Origin: Streptomyces sp. SID13726
GTDB taxonomy: Bacteria; Actinomycetota; Actinomycetes; Streptomycetales; Streptomycetaceae
Direction of reading: 5' to 3'
NCBI RefSeq assembly: GCF_010548375.1
Contig: NZ_JAAGLY010000009.1
Span: 1 to 64,000 of the forward strand
Length of the DNA: 64,000 nt
In this document: piece by piece, positions 35,800 through 43,042 of the stretch
Layout of the letters: each line of letters begins with the position of its first letter
Numbering within the stretch: position 1 is the first letter of the stretch
The notes under the pieces: generated by a model
The model's input: only the letters and a program-made list of their open reading frames with translations
Told to the model about the DNA's origin: nothing
Database searches by the model: none
Position numbers and translations under genes: made by a program

Positions 35800-36881
35800 G
35801 GACCGCGCTCGTCATCGGCACCGGGCTCATCGGCACCTCCGCCGCGCTCGCCCTGTCCCAGCGGGGTGTCACCGTGCACCTCGCCGACCACGACCCCGAG
35901 CAGGCCCGTACGGCCGCCGCGCTCGGCGCCGGCACGGACGAGGAGCCCGGCGGCCCCGTCGACCTGGCGATCGTCGCCGCGCCGCCCGCCCTTGTGGCCG
36001 CGGTGCTCGCCGACGCCATGCGGCGCGGGCTGGCCCGCGGGTACATCGACGTGGCCAGCGTGAAGGGCGGGCCGCGCCGGGAGCTGGAGGAGCTCGGGCT
36101 CGACCTGTCCTCCTACATCGGCACGCATCCCATGTCCGGGCGCGAGAAGTCCGGGCCGCTGGCCGGTACCGCGGATCTCTTCGAGGGCCGGCCCTGGGTG
36201 CTGACGCCCACCCGGGACACCGACACCGAGGTGCTGAACCTCGCGCTCGAACTGGTCTCGCACTGCCGCGCGGTGCCGGTGGTCATGGACGCCGACGCCC
36301 ACGACCGGGCCGTGGCGCTCGTCTCGCACATGCCCCACCTGGTGTCCAGCATGGTCGCCGCGCGGCTGGAGAACGCCGAGGAGGCCGCCGTACGGCTGTG
36401 CGGGCAGGGCATCCGGGACGTGACCCGGATCGCCGCCTCCGATCCCCGGATGTGGATCGACATCCTCTCCGCGAACCCCGGGCCGGTCGCCGACCTGCTC
36501 GCGGACGTCTCCGCCGACCTCGACGAGACGGTCCGCGCGCTGCGCTCGCTGCAGTCCTCCGACGAGGAGAAGCGCCGGGAGGGCGTCGCCGGGGTCGAGG
36601 ACGTGCTGCGGCGCGGCAATGCCGGGCAGGTCCGGGTCCCGGGCAAGCACGGGGCGGCCCCGCGGGCGTACGAGAGCGTCGTGGTGCTCATCAACGACCA
36701 GCCGGGCCAGCTCGCCCGCATCTTCGCGGACGCCGGGCAGGCGGGCGTCAACATCGAGGACGTACGCATCGAGCACGCGACCGGGCAGCAGGCGGGTCTC
36801 ATGCAGCTGATGGTCGAGCCGCAGGCCGCGCCGGTGCTGTCGGCCGCGCTGCGGGAGCGGGGCTGGGACATCCGCCAGTAG
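35796..36881 (+). CDS. tyrA: Prephenate dehydrogenase with ACT domain
   Basis: The 361-residue protein has an N-terminal NAD-binding fold (TALVIGTGLIGTSAALALSQ), the conserved GTHPMSGREKSGP near 108 and DADAHDRAVALVSHMPHLVS near 168, then a C-terminal ACT domain from ~288 (SVVVLINDQPGQLARIFADAG). It oxidatively decarboxylates prephenate to 4-hydroxyphenylpyruvate; the ACT domain suggests feedback control, usually by tyrosine. GTG 35796 overlaps the aroH stop. Confidence 0.94.
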   Translation: MRTALVIGTGLIGTSAALALSQRGVTVHLADHDPEQARTAAALGAGTDEEPGGPVDLAIVAAPPALVAAVLADAMRRGLARGYIDVASVKGGPRRELEELGLDLSSYIGTHPMSGREKSGPLAGTADLFEGRPWVLTPTRDTDTEVLNLALELVSHCRAVPVVMDADAHDRAVALVSHMPHLVSSMVAARLENAEEAAVRLCGQGIRDVTRIAASDPRMWIDILSANPGPVADLLADVSADLDETVRALRSLQSSDEEKRREGVAGVEDVLRRGNAGQVRVPGKHGAAPRAYESVVVLINDQPGQLARIFADAGQAGVNIEDVRIEHATGQQAGLMQLMVEPQAAPVLSAALRERGWDIRQ

Positions 36882-37002
36882 GGGCCGTCGGCCGGGCCGG
36901 GAAGCGGGCGTCCGGACGAGTGATGTGCACCCAGTAACCTTGTGCGGGGCGCGGTCGCGCCCCCACACCACTCGCCAGACCGCACCCGAAAGGTGTCCCC
37001 CC

Positions 37003-37689
37003 GTGGAAAACGGCGTCGCCCAGCCCGTGATTGTCGCCATTGACGGCCCCTCCGGCACGGGCAAGTCGAGCACCTCCAAGGCTGTCGCCGCACAGCTGGG
37101 TCTGAGCTACCTGGACACCGGCGCCCAGTACCGGGCGATCACCTGGTGGATGGTGACCAACGGGATCGACATCGAGGACCCGACCGCGATCGCCGCGGTG
37201 GCCGGGAAGGCGGAGATCGTCTCCGGCACCGACCCGGAGAACCCGACGATCACGGTCGACGGCACGGATGTGGCCGGACCGATCCGGACCCAGGAGGTCA
37301 CCTCCAAGGTCAGCGCCGTGAGCGCGGTGCCCGAGGTGCGGGCCCGGATCACCGAGTTGCAGCGCTCGCTGGCGGCCTCCGCGGAGCACGGCATCGTGGT
37401 CGAGGGACGGGACATCGGTACGACCGTGCTGCCCGACGCCGACCTCAAGGTCTTCCTCACCGCCTCGCCGGAGGCCCGCGCCGCCCGGCGCAGCGGTGAG
37501 CTCAAGGGCGCCGACGTGCAGGCCACCCGCGAGGCCCTGATCAAGCGGGACGCGGCCGACTCCAGCCGCAAGACCTCGCCGCTCGCCAAGGCGGACGACG
37601 CGGTCGAGGTGGACACCACCGAGCTGACCCTCACGCAGGTCATCGAGTGCGTCGTCACCCTCGTCGAGGAGAAGCGGGCCGGGAAGTGA
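37003..37689 (+). CDS. cmk: Cytidylate kinase
   Basis: The 228-residue P-loop kinase has AIDGPSGTGKSSTSKAVAAQLG at its N-terminus, YLDTGAQYRAITWWMV near 41, VEGRDIGTTVLPDADLKVFLTAS near 133 and the LID sequence RAARRSGE. It phosphorylates CMP/dCMP. GTG 37003 is supported by gaaagg at 36988-36993. The cmk-plsC-der order is widely conserved in actinobacteria, and the plsC start overlaps its stop. Confidence 0.95.
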   Translation: MENGVAQPVIVAIDGPSGTGKSSTSKAVAAQLGLSYLDTGAQYRAITWWMVTNGIDIEDPTAIAAVAGKAEIVSGTDPENPTITVDGTDVAGPIRTQEVTSKVSAVSAVPEVRARITELQRSLAASAEHGIVVEGRDIGTTVLPDADLKVFLTASPEARAARRSGELKGADVQATREALIKRDAADSSRKTSPLAKADDAVEVDTTELTLTQVIECVVTLVEEKRAGK

Positions 37690-38333
37690 GCGAGCTGCCT
37701 TCGGCGCGGGGTGCCGAGGTCGGGCGGCGCATCGGCGTCGGCCTGATGTACGGCCTGTGGAAGCCGCGGGTGCTGGGGTCCTGGAAGGTCCCGGCGACCG
37801 GGCCGGTGATCCTCGCGGTCAACCACAGCCACATCGTCGACGGCCCCATGGTCATGGGCGTGGCGCCCCGGCCGGCGCACTTCCTGATCAAGAAGGAGGC
37901 GTTCGTCGGGCCGCTGGACCCGTTCCTGACGGCCATCGGACAGGTCAAGGTCGACCGCTCGGTGGCCGACCGCGGGGCGATCACCCGGGCGCTCGACACC
38001 CTCTCCGCCGGCGGCGTCCTCGGGATCTTCCCCGAGGGCACCCGCGGTGAGGGCGACTTCGCCTCGCTGCGCGCGGGGCTCGCCTACTTCGCGGTCCGCG
38101 GCAACGCCCCGATCGTCCCGGTCGCCGTGCTGGGAAGCTCCGACAGGCCCGGACGGTTGATAAAGGCGCTGCCCCCGCTGCGCAGCCGCGTCGACGTCGT
38201 CTTCGGAGACCCCTTCGAGGCGGGCGACGGCAGCGGCCGGCGCACCCGCAAGGCGCTCGACGAGGCGACCGAGCGCATCCAGAAGCAGCTGAGCAGTCAC
38301 CTGGAAAACGCCAGGCGCCTCACCGGGCGCTAG
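37686..38333 (+). CDS. 1-acylglycerol-3-phosphate acyltransferase (PlsC family)
   Basis: The 215-residue membrane-associated acyltransferase has motif I NHSHIVDGP (H-x4-D) near residue 39, motif II-like KKEAFVGPLDPFL and motif III FPEGTRGEGD near 117, followed by VPVAVLG. These are the four PlsC blocks. It should acylate lysophosphatidic acid. GTG 37686 overlaps the cmk stop (GTGA). Confidence 0.92.
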   Translation: MSELPSARGAEVGRRIGVGLMYGLWKPRVLGSWKVPATGPVILAVNHSHIVDGPMVMGVAPRPAHFLIKKEAFVGPLDPFLTAIGQVKVDRSVADRGAITRALDTLSAGGVLGIFPEGTRGEGDFASLRAGLAYFAVRGNAPIVPVAVLGSSDRPGRLIKALPPLRSRVDVVFGDPFEAGDGSGRRTRKALDEATERIQKQLSSHLENARRLTGR

Positions 38334-38412
38334 GCGACACTGAGTAGTGGATCAATCCGGCGAAAGGGCCGGGGGGTCCACCGATCACCACGATGAACGA
38401 GGTACGGACTTC

Positions 38413-39894
38413 ATGAACGACCACATCCACTCCGAGGGCTCGGGCGAGGAGCACGACCACGGGGCGCTTGGCGATGCCGAGTACGCGGAGTTCATGGAGC
38501 TCGCCGCGGAAGAGGGCTTCGACGTCGAGGACGTCGAGGGGGCCATCGAGGCGGCCGGGCACGGTCCGCTGCCGGTGCTGGCCGTCGTCGGGCGCCCGAA
38601 CGTCGGCAAGTCGACCCTGGTGAACCGCATCATCGGGCGCCGCGAGGCCGTCGTGGAGGACAAGCCCGGGGTCACCCGCGACCGCGTCACCTATGAGGCC
38701 GAGTGGTCGGGGCGCCGCTTCAAGGTCGTCGACACCGGCGGCTGGGAGCAGGACGTCCTCGGCATCGACGCCTCCGTGGCCGCGCAGGCCGAGTACGCGA
38801 TCGAGGCCTCCGACGCCGTGGTGTTCGTCGTCGACGCCAAGGTCGGCGCCACCGACACCGACGAGGCGGTCGTACGACTGCTGCGCAAGGCCGGCAAGCC
38901 CGTGGTGCTGGCCGCCAACAAGGTGGACGGCCTGAGCGGCGAGTCCGACGCGGCGTACCTGTGGTCTCTGGGCCTGGGGGAGCCGCACCCGGTCTCCGCG
39001 CTGCACGGCCGGGGCACCGGCGACATGCTGGACGCCGTCCTGGAGGCGCTGCCGGAGGCGCCCGAGCAGACCTTCGGCGGGGCCGGGATCGGCGGTCCGC
39101 GCCGGATCGCGCTGATCGGCCGCCCGAACGTCGGCAAGTCCTCGCTGCTGAACAAGGTGGCCGGCGAGGAGCGGGTCGTCGTCAACGAGATGGCGGGCAC
39201 CACCCGTGACCCGGTCGACGAGCTGATCGAACTCGGCGGTGTCACCTGGAAGTTCGTCGACACCGCGGGTATCCGCAAGCGGGTCCACCTCCAGCAGGGC
39301 GCCGACTACTACGCCTCGCTGCGCACCGCCGCCGCCGTCGAGAAGGCCGAGGTCGCGGTCATCCTGATCGACGGCTCCGAGTCCATCTCGGTGCAGGACC
39401 AGCGGATCGTCACCATGGCCGTCGACGCCGGCCGTGCGATCGTCGTCGCCTACAACAAGTGGGACACCCTCGACGAGGAGCGCCGCTACTACCTGGAGCG
39501 GGAGATCGAGACCGAGCTCGGCCAGGTCGCCTGGGCGCCGCGCGTGAACGTCTCGGCGAAGACCGGACGGCACATGGAGAAGCTCGTCCCGGCGATCGAG
39601 ACGGCGCTGGCGGGCTGGGAGACGCGTGTCCCCACCGGCCGTCTGAACGCCTTCCTCGGTGAGCTGGTCGCCGCCCACCCGCACCCGATCCGGGGCGGCA
39701 AGCAGCCGCGCATCCTCTTCGGCACCCAGGCCGGCACCAAGCCGCCGCGGTTCGTGCTCTTCGCCTCCGGCTTCATCGAGGCGGGCTACCGGCGCTTCAT
39801 CGAGCGCCGGCTGCGCGAGGAGTTCGGCTTCGAGGGCACCCCGATCCACATCTCGGTGCGGGTGCGCGAGAAGCGCGGCGCGAAGAAGAAGTGA
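38413..39894 (+). CDS. der: Ribosome biogenesis GTPase Der (EngA)
   Basis: The 493-residue protein has two tandem GTPase domains, each with G1 GRPNVGKS (near 59 and 236). G3 is DTGG and DTAG, and G4 is NKVD and NKWD. A C-terminal KH-like domain ends with HISVRVREKRGAKKK. An acidic ~45-residue N-terminal extension is typical of actinobacterial forms. Der matures the 50S subunit. ATG 38413 was chosen; a GTG at 38347 in frame lacks a ribosome binding site. A strong terminator follows eight bases after the stop. Confidence 0.96.
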   Translation: MNDHIHSEGSGEEHDHGALGDAEYAEFMELAAEEGFDVEDVEGAIEAAGHGPLPVLAVVGRPNVGKSTLVNRIIGRREAVVEDKPGVTRDRVTYEAEWSGRRFKVVDTGGWEQDVLGIDASVAAQAEYAIEASDAVVFVVDAKVGATDTDEAVVRLLRKAGKPVVLAANKVDGLSGESDAAYLWSLGLGEPHPVSALHGRGTGDMLDAVLEALPEAPEQTFGGAGIGGPRRIALIGRPNVGKSSLLNKVAGEERVVVNEMAGTTRDPVDELIELGGVTWKFVDTAGIRKRVHLQQGADYYASLRTAAAVEKAEVAVILIDGSESISVQDQRIVTMAVDAGRAIVVAYNKWDTLDEERRYYLEREIETELGQVAWAPRVNVSAKTGRHMEKLVPAIETALAGWETRVPTGRLNAFLGELVAAHPHPIRGGKQPRILFGTQAGTKPPRFVLFASGFIEAGYRRFIERRLREEFGFEGTPIHISVRVREKRGAKKK

Positions 39895-39901
39895 CGCACG
39901 C

Positions 39902-39945
39902 ATGAGTGAGGGGGCGGTCCCGGCCGGGACCGCCCCCTCACTCAT
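39902..39945. terminator. Bidirectional terminator after der
   Basis: A perfect 20-bp stem, 39902-39921 with 39926-39945, has a ggcc loop. It is shared by der (plus) and the small minus-strand gene ending at 39949. Confidence 0.9.
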
Positions 39946-39948
39946 GTC

Positions 39949-40272
39949 TCAGATCCCTCTGCGGGGCCCGGGCGGCAGCGCCGCCGGGACGTGGTGCATC
40001 CCGGTGTGCTGCTGCCCGATGTGACCCACCCGCTGCCACTGCGACTGCTGGCGGGCGCTGAACGCCCCCGCGCTGTAGGCGCTGTACGAGCTGCTGAACG
40101 AGCCCGAGGCGTGCGGGATGTTCCCGAACGCGGTGAAGCCCAGCTCCTCCTCGCCGCTGCGGTCACCCGGCAGCGAACGGAAGGTCTTGACGTACTCGGA
40201 GTAGAGCGCGTCGTAGATCGGCGTGGCCGATGATGCGCCGGAAAACCGGCGCGGAGCGTCGTATGGGTGCAC
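39949..40272 (-). CDS. Hypothetical protein, Tyr/Ser-rich
   Basis: The 107-residue ORF is read from GTG 40272 (MHPYDAPRRFSGASSATPIY). It has TPIYDALYSEYVKTFRSLPGDRS near 20 and a Ser/Gln/His-rich C-terminus ending VPAALPPGPRRG. No domain is recognised. TPIYD segments and Pro-rich C-termini occur in Streptomyces-specific small proteins. The frame remains open upstream through the next gene on the opposite phase, so the start is uncertain. It ends at the der terminator. Confidence 0.6.
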   Translation of the reverse strand: MHPYDAPRRFSGASSATPIYDALYSEYVKTFRSLPGDRSGEEELGFTAFGNIPHASGSFSSSYSAYSAGAFSARQQSQWQRVGHIGQQHTGMHHVPAALPPGPRRGI

Positions 40273-40328
40273 GTATGTCCAAACGACGGCGGGACTTCGG
40301 GGATGCGGGTGCGGTCTCCGGGGCACCC

Positions 40329-41111
40329 TCAGGTACCGGCGAGCGGCATGGCCGCGGCGACCAGCTTGCCGTTCGCCGCCGCCTTGTCGAGCGCGTCCCG
40401 CAGCAGGTCCTCGCGGGGCTGGCGGCCGATCGAGCCCACCGGTGCCGCGAACATCAGCACCTGCTGGTGCTTGTTGGCGGCGGCCCGCCAGCTCTCGGTG
40501 ACCTGGAGCGGCTGGTGCGCCTGCCACCAGGCCACCGGCTGGCCGCCGTTCGCCGACGGCTGGAGCACCGCGTGCAGCTGGCCCACCGCGAGCAGCACCG
40601 ACCAGCCGTGCAGCACGGACGGGACCGACTCGATGGCCGTCAGCGGCATGAACCCCTGCTCGATCAGCAGCGGGAGGAAGTCGTCGCCGAGTCCGGTCGC
40701 CCCGGGCCGCACGATCGGCCCGGTCGGCTCCACGACCAGCGCCGGGTGCAACTCCCCGGCGATCAGCACGAGTCCGCTGGTCACGCCGAGCACCGCCTGC
40801 TCGGGTACGACCTTGTCGGTGTCCAGGTCGACGGAGTCGCCGGTGATGGACTTGACCGCCCCCTGGAGCTGCTCCTCGGTGACCTGGACGACCTGGGAGG
40901 GCAGGCAGGTGGCGTGGGCGAAGGCCAGCACGGCGGTCTCGTCGCCGATGAACAGGACGGTGCTGGTGCGCTCCTGTTCGGAGTCGCCCTGGGTGCGGCA
41001 GGACGTGCAGTCGTAGCTGCCGGGGGCGTTCTCGCCGGCGAGCAGCCGGTCGGCTTCTTCGTCGCCGATCTCGGCACGTACCTCGTCGCTGACGTCGAGC
41101 ATGCGCGGCAC
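40329..41111 (-). CDS. Hypothetical protein with N-terminal CxxC pair
   Basis: The 260-residue soluble protein has an N-terminal segment YDCTSCRTQGDSEQE near 33, a possible half of a metal knuckle, followed by alternating strands (TVLFIGDETAVLAFAHATCLP). The C-terminal half has WSVLLAVGQLHAVLQPSANGGQPVAWW and VLMFAAPVGSIG. No family is recognised with confidence. GTG 41111 is chosen for gaggga upstream (an ATG nine bases inside is an alternative). It is divergent from the cell-wall hydrolase with ~540 bp between. Confidence 0.72.
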   Translation of the reverse strand: MPRMLDVSDEVRAEIGDEEADRLLAGENAPGSYDCTSCRTQGDSEQERTSTVLFIGDETAVLAFAHATCLPSQVVQVTEEQLQGAVKSITGDSVDLDTDKVVPEQAVLGVTSGLVLIAGELHPALVVEPTGPIVRPGATGLGDDFLPLLIEQGFMPLTAIESVPSVLHGWSVLLAVGQLHAVLQPSANGGQPVAWWQAHQPLQVTESWRAAANKHQQVLMFAAPVGSIGRQPREDLLRDALDKAAANGKLVAAAMPLAGT

Positions 41112-41519
41112 GGGTGACTCCCTCGGGATGTGGTGCTTGGCGGGGGCCGGGTGGCTCCCGGTCCGTGATCCGGGCGGGCCCCGGGCTCATGAAGAAGACA
41201 ACGGGCGATCTGTGGCGGGAGTCACGCCTTACGGCGAACGGAATCGAACCATCGACAGCGCAGGGTCACAGCTCGTGCGGAATCCGGCACTCACTGTCAA
41301 TTCCTAGGAAACCCAAGGAAGTTGGTTGCGTGAAGTGGGTCACAGGACCTCAAGGTGCCTGGTTGACAAATCAGGAAATCAGGGAATGAAGTGGGTGTCC
41401 GGAATTCGCCGATACCCGCGGTAACTGGCAACTGGCCTGGAGCGACCGGGAGTTGGTTGATACCGGACGGTCGGCCTCTCTACATTCCTCCGCCGTGTGC
41501 AACGAGCACCGCTCGGGAA
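41112..41519. other. Upstream region of the cell-wall hydrolase gene
   Basis: This ~400-bp non-coding stretch includes AT-richer DNA at 41280-41400 (gtcaattcctaggaaaccca, ggttgacaaatcagg). The ttgaca at 41363-41368 is a good -35 candidate for a transcript running into the leader. A ggaatcgaacc string at 41240 resembles a tRNA T-loop on the minus strand but no tRNA can be folded around it. Confidence 0.45.
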
Positions 41520-41650
41520 CGTCCGCCGGCCGCACGACGAAGCCAGCTCATCGCACCACCGCCGGCGGACGGGGTGGAGCGCGACCGCCCGGCCCCTGTG
41601 CCGGGAGCGCGCCCCGCCTTGGGGGACCCCGAGTGTTTCGAGAGGGAATT
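41520..41650 (+). promoter_or_regulatory. Structured 5' leader, candidate ydaO-type (c-di-AMP) riboswitch
   Basis: The leader contains two similar blocks, ggagcgcgaccgcc (41576-41589) and ggagcgcgccccgcc (41604-41618), around a hairpin cccggc-N6-gccggg (41588-41605). Upstream are accaccgccggcggacggggtgg and, downstream, ttgggggaccccgagtg. Pseudo-twofold symmetry with a variable hairpin between halves is a feature of the ydaO class, which in Streptomyces precedes rpfA-like cell-wall hydrolase genes. The match is by eye and tentative. Confidence 0.45.
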
Positions 41651-41652
41651 AC

Positions 41653-42294
41653 ATGTCCGAATGTGCCGATACCAAGCGCGACAGCGTTCGTAGGACCCGG
41701 ACCACCGCGGCCCTCGCCGGGGCCGCCGTGCTCGCCCCGCTCGGACTGCTGGCCGCGGCCGGCAACTCCGCGGCGGCCGACGGCGGAGTGTGGGACCGCA
41801 TCGCCCAGTGCGAGAGCGGCGGGAACTGGCACATCAACACAGGCAACAGCTACTACGGCGGACTCCAGTTCTCCGCCGGAACCTGGCGCGCGTACGGCGG
41901 CACGGCCTACGCGGCCACCGCCGACCAGGCCAGCAAGGCCCAGCAGATCGCCGTGGCCACCAAGGTCCAGAAGGCCCAGGGGTGGGGCGCCTGGCCGACC
42001 TGCTCGGCGCGCGCCGGGGCGTACGGCAGCGCGCCCGGCGGCTCCTCGGGCTCGGCCGCCGCGGCCCCCGGGACGAAGGCCGCCCCGTCCAAGCCGTCGA
42101 AGGCGCCGGCTCGTTCGGAGACCCACACCAACCGCAGCGCGTCCCGCGGCGACTACACCGTCCGCTCGGGCGACACGCTGAGCACGATCGCCGCCGGGCA
42201 CGGGACGACCTGGCAGAAGGTGTACGCCGCCAACAAGGCCGTCATCGGCGCCGATCCCGATCTGATCGTGCCCGGGCAGAGCCTCGAACTCTGA
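41653..42294 (+). CDS. Secreted transglycosylase (Rpf-like) with LysM domain
   Basis: The 213-residue protein has a signal peptide (RRTRTTAALAGAAVLAPLGLLAAAG, cleavage after AAA near residue 42). An Rpf/transglycosylase domain WDRIAQCESGGNWHINTGN follows with the catalytic Glu in CESGGNW, then YYGGLQFSAGTWRAYGG. After a Ala/Pro/Ser linker comes a C-terminal LysM domain (GDYTVRSGDTLSTIAAGHG, PGQSLEL). It cleaves peptidoglycan and binds it by LysM, as resuscitation-promoting factors do during spore germination. ATG 41653 has agaggg upstream. Confidence 0.93.
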   Translation: MSECADTKRDSVRRTRTTAALAGAAVLAPLGLLAAAGNSAAADGGVWDRIAQCESGGNWHINTGNSYYGGLQFSAGTWRAYGGTAYAATADQASKAQQIAVATKVQKAQGWGAWPTCSARAGAYGSAPGGSSGSAAAAPGTKAAPSKPSKAPARSETHTNRSASRGDYTVRSGDTLSTIAAGHGTTWQKVYAANKAVIGADPDLIVPGQSLEL

Positions 42295-42317
42295 GAGCTC
42301 CCCCCTGCCACGGGCAC

Positions 42318-42354
42318 GGGGCCCCGCCTGGTCACTCCGACCGGGCGGGGCCCC
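42318..42354. terminator. Bidirectional terminator
   Basis: A 16-bp stem with one G-T wobble, 42318-42333 with 42339-42354, has a 5-base loop. It lies between the transglycosylase stop and overlaps the last codons of the convergent ABC ATPase (stop at 42332). Confidence 0.82.
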
Positions 42355-43042
42355 TGGGGGTTCCCGGCCCGCCGGGCTCGTCCGGGCCGCGATCCGGCCG
42401 GAGTTCGGCCGCCTCGCCGCTGAACACGACCGCGCCGCGCCGCAGTTCGTACACGATCACCGGACGGCCGTGCAGCGCGGGCGGGAGCCGTTGCTCGGCC
42501 ACGACCACACAGGCGTCCAGAGCCGCCAGGAGTTCGTACGTGCGGGCCGCGACCGCGGGGGACATGCCCTGAGCCGGTTCGTCGACCAGGACCACGCGCG
42601 CGCGTGCCAGCAGGGCACGGGAGATCGCGAGCATGCGCTGCTCGCCGCCGGAGAGGGTGCCGGCCCGGCGGGGGAGCAGTCCGGCCAGCCGCGGATAGGC
42701 GTCCAGGGCGGGAGCGGGGTCGGGGGCGGCGAGTTCGAGGTTCTCGCGGACGGTGAGCGAGCCGAACACCGCCTGCCGGTCGGGGACCAGGCACAGGCCA
42801 CGCCGGGCCCGCTCGTACGCCGGCACCCGGGTCACGTCGGTGCCGTCCCACACCACGGCCCCCTGGGAGAGCGGCACTGTTCCGGCCAGGGCGCGCAAGG
42901 TCGTCGTACGTCCGGAGCCGTTGCGGCCCAGCAGGACGGTGAGGCCGGGGCCGACGGCGGCGAGGGTGATGCCGTGCAGGGCCTCCAGCGGGCCGTGGCG
43001 GACGCGGGCGTCACGCAGGGAGATCGCCGTCCGCGCCGTCAT
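42332..43042 (-). CDS. Branched-chain amino-acid-type ABC transporter ATPase (LivF-like)
   Basis: The 236-residue ATPase has LRDARVRHGPLEALHGITL, a Walker A variant GRNGSGRTTT in which Arg replaces Lys, a canonical signature LSGGEQRMLAISRALLA, Walker B VVLVDEPAQGMSP and GLCLVPDRQAVFGSLTV, all in LivF order. The switch His is replaced in VVVAEQRLPPAL (Gln), usual in LivF. The C-terminal tail is Pro/Gly-rich. ATG 43042 overlaps the stop of the fused permease/ATPase gene, so the two ATPases are co-translated partners. Confidence 0.9.
   Translation of the reverse strand: MTARTAISLRDARVRHGPLEALHGITLAAVGPGLTVLLGRNGSGRTTTLRALAGTVPLSQGAVVWDGTDVTRVPAYERARRGLCLVPDRQAVFGSLTVRENLELAAPDPAPALDAYPRLAGLLPRRAGTLSGGEQRMLAISRALLARARVVLVDEPAQGMSPAVAARTYELLAALDACVVVAEQRLPPALHGRPVIVYELRRGAVVFSGEAAELRPDRGPDEPGGPGTPRGPARSE

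Noticed and set aside
39949..41190. 413-codon minus-strand frame covering two genes
   Set aside because: Its upstream part is an alternative phase of the hypothetical gene at 40329-41111, which has the better ribosome binding site and protein-like sequence.
41230..41260. tRNA-like T-loop string ggttcgattcc on the minus strand
   Set aside because: The T stem needs two wobble pairs, and no acceptor, D or anticodon arm can be folded around it.
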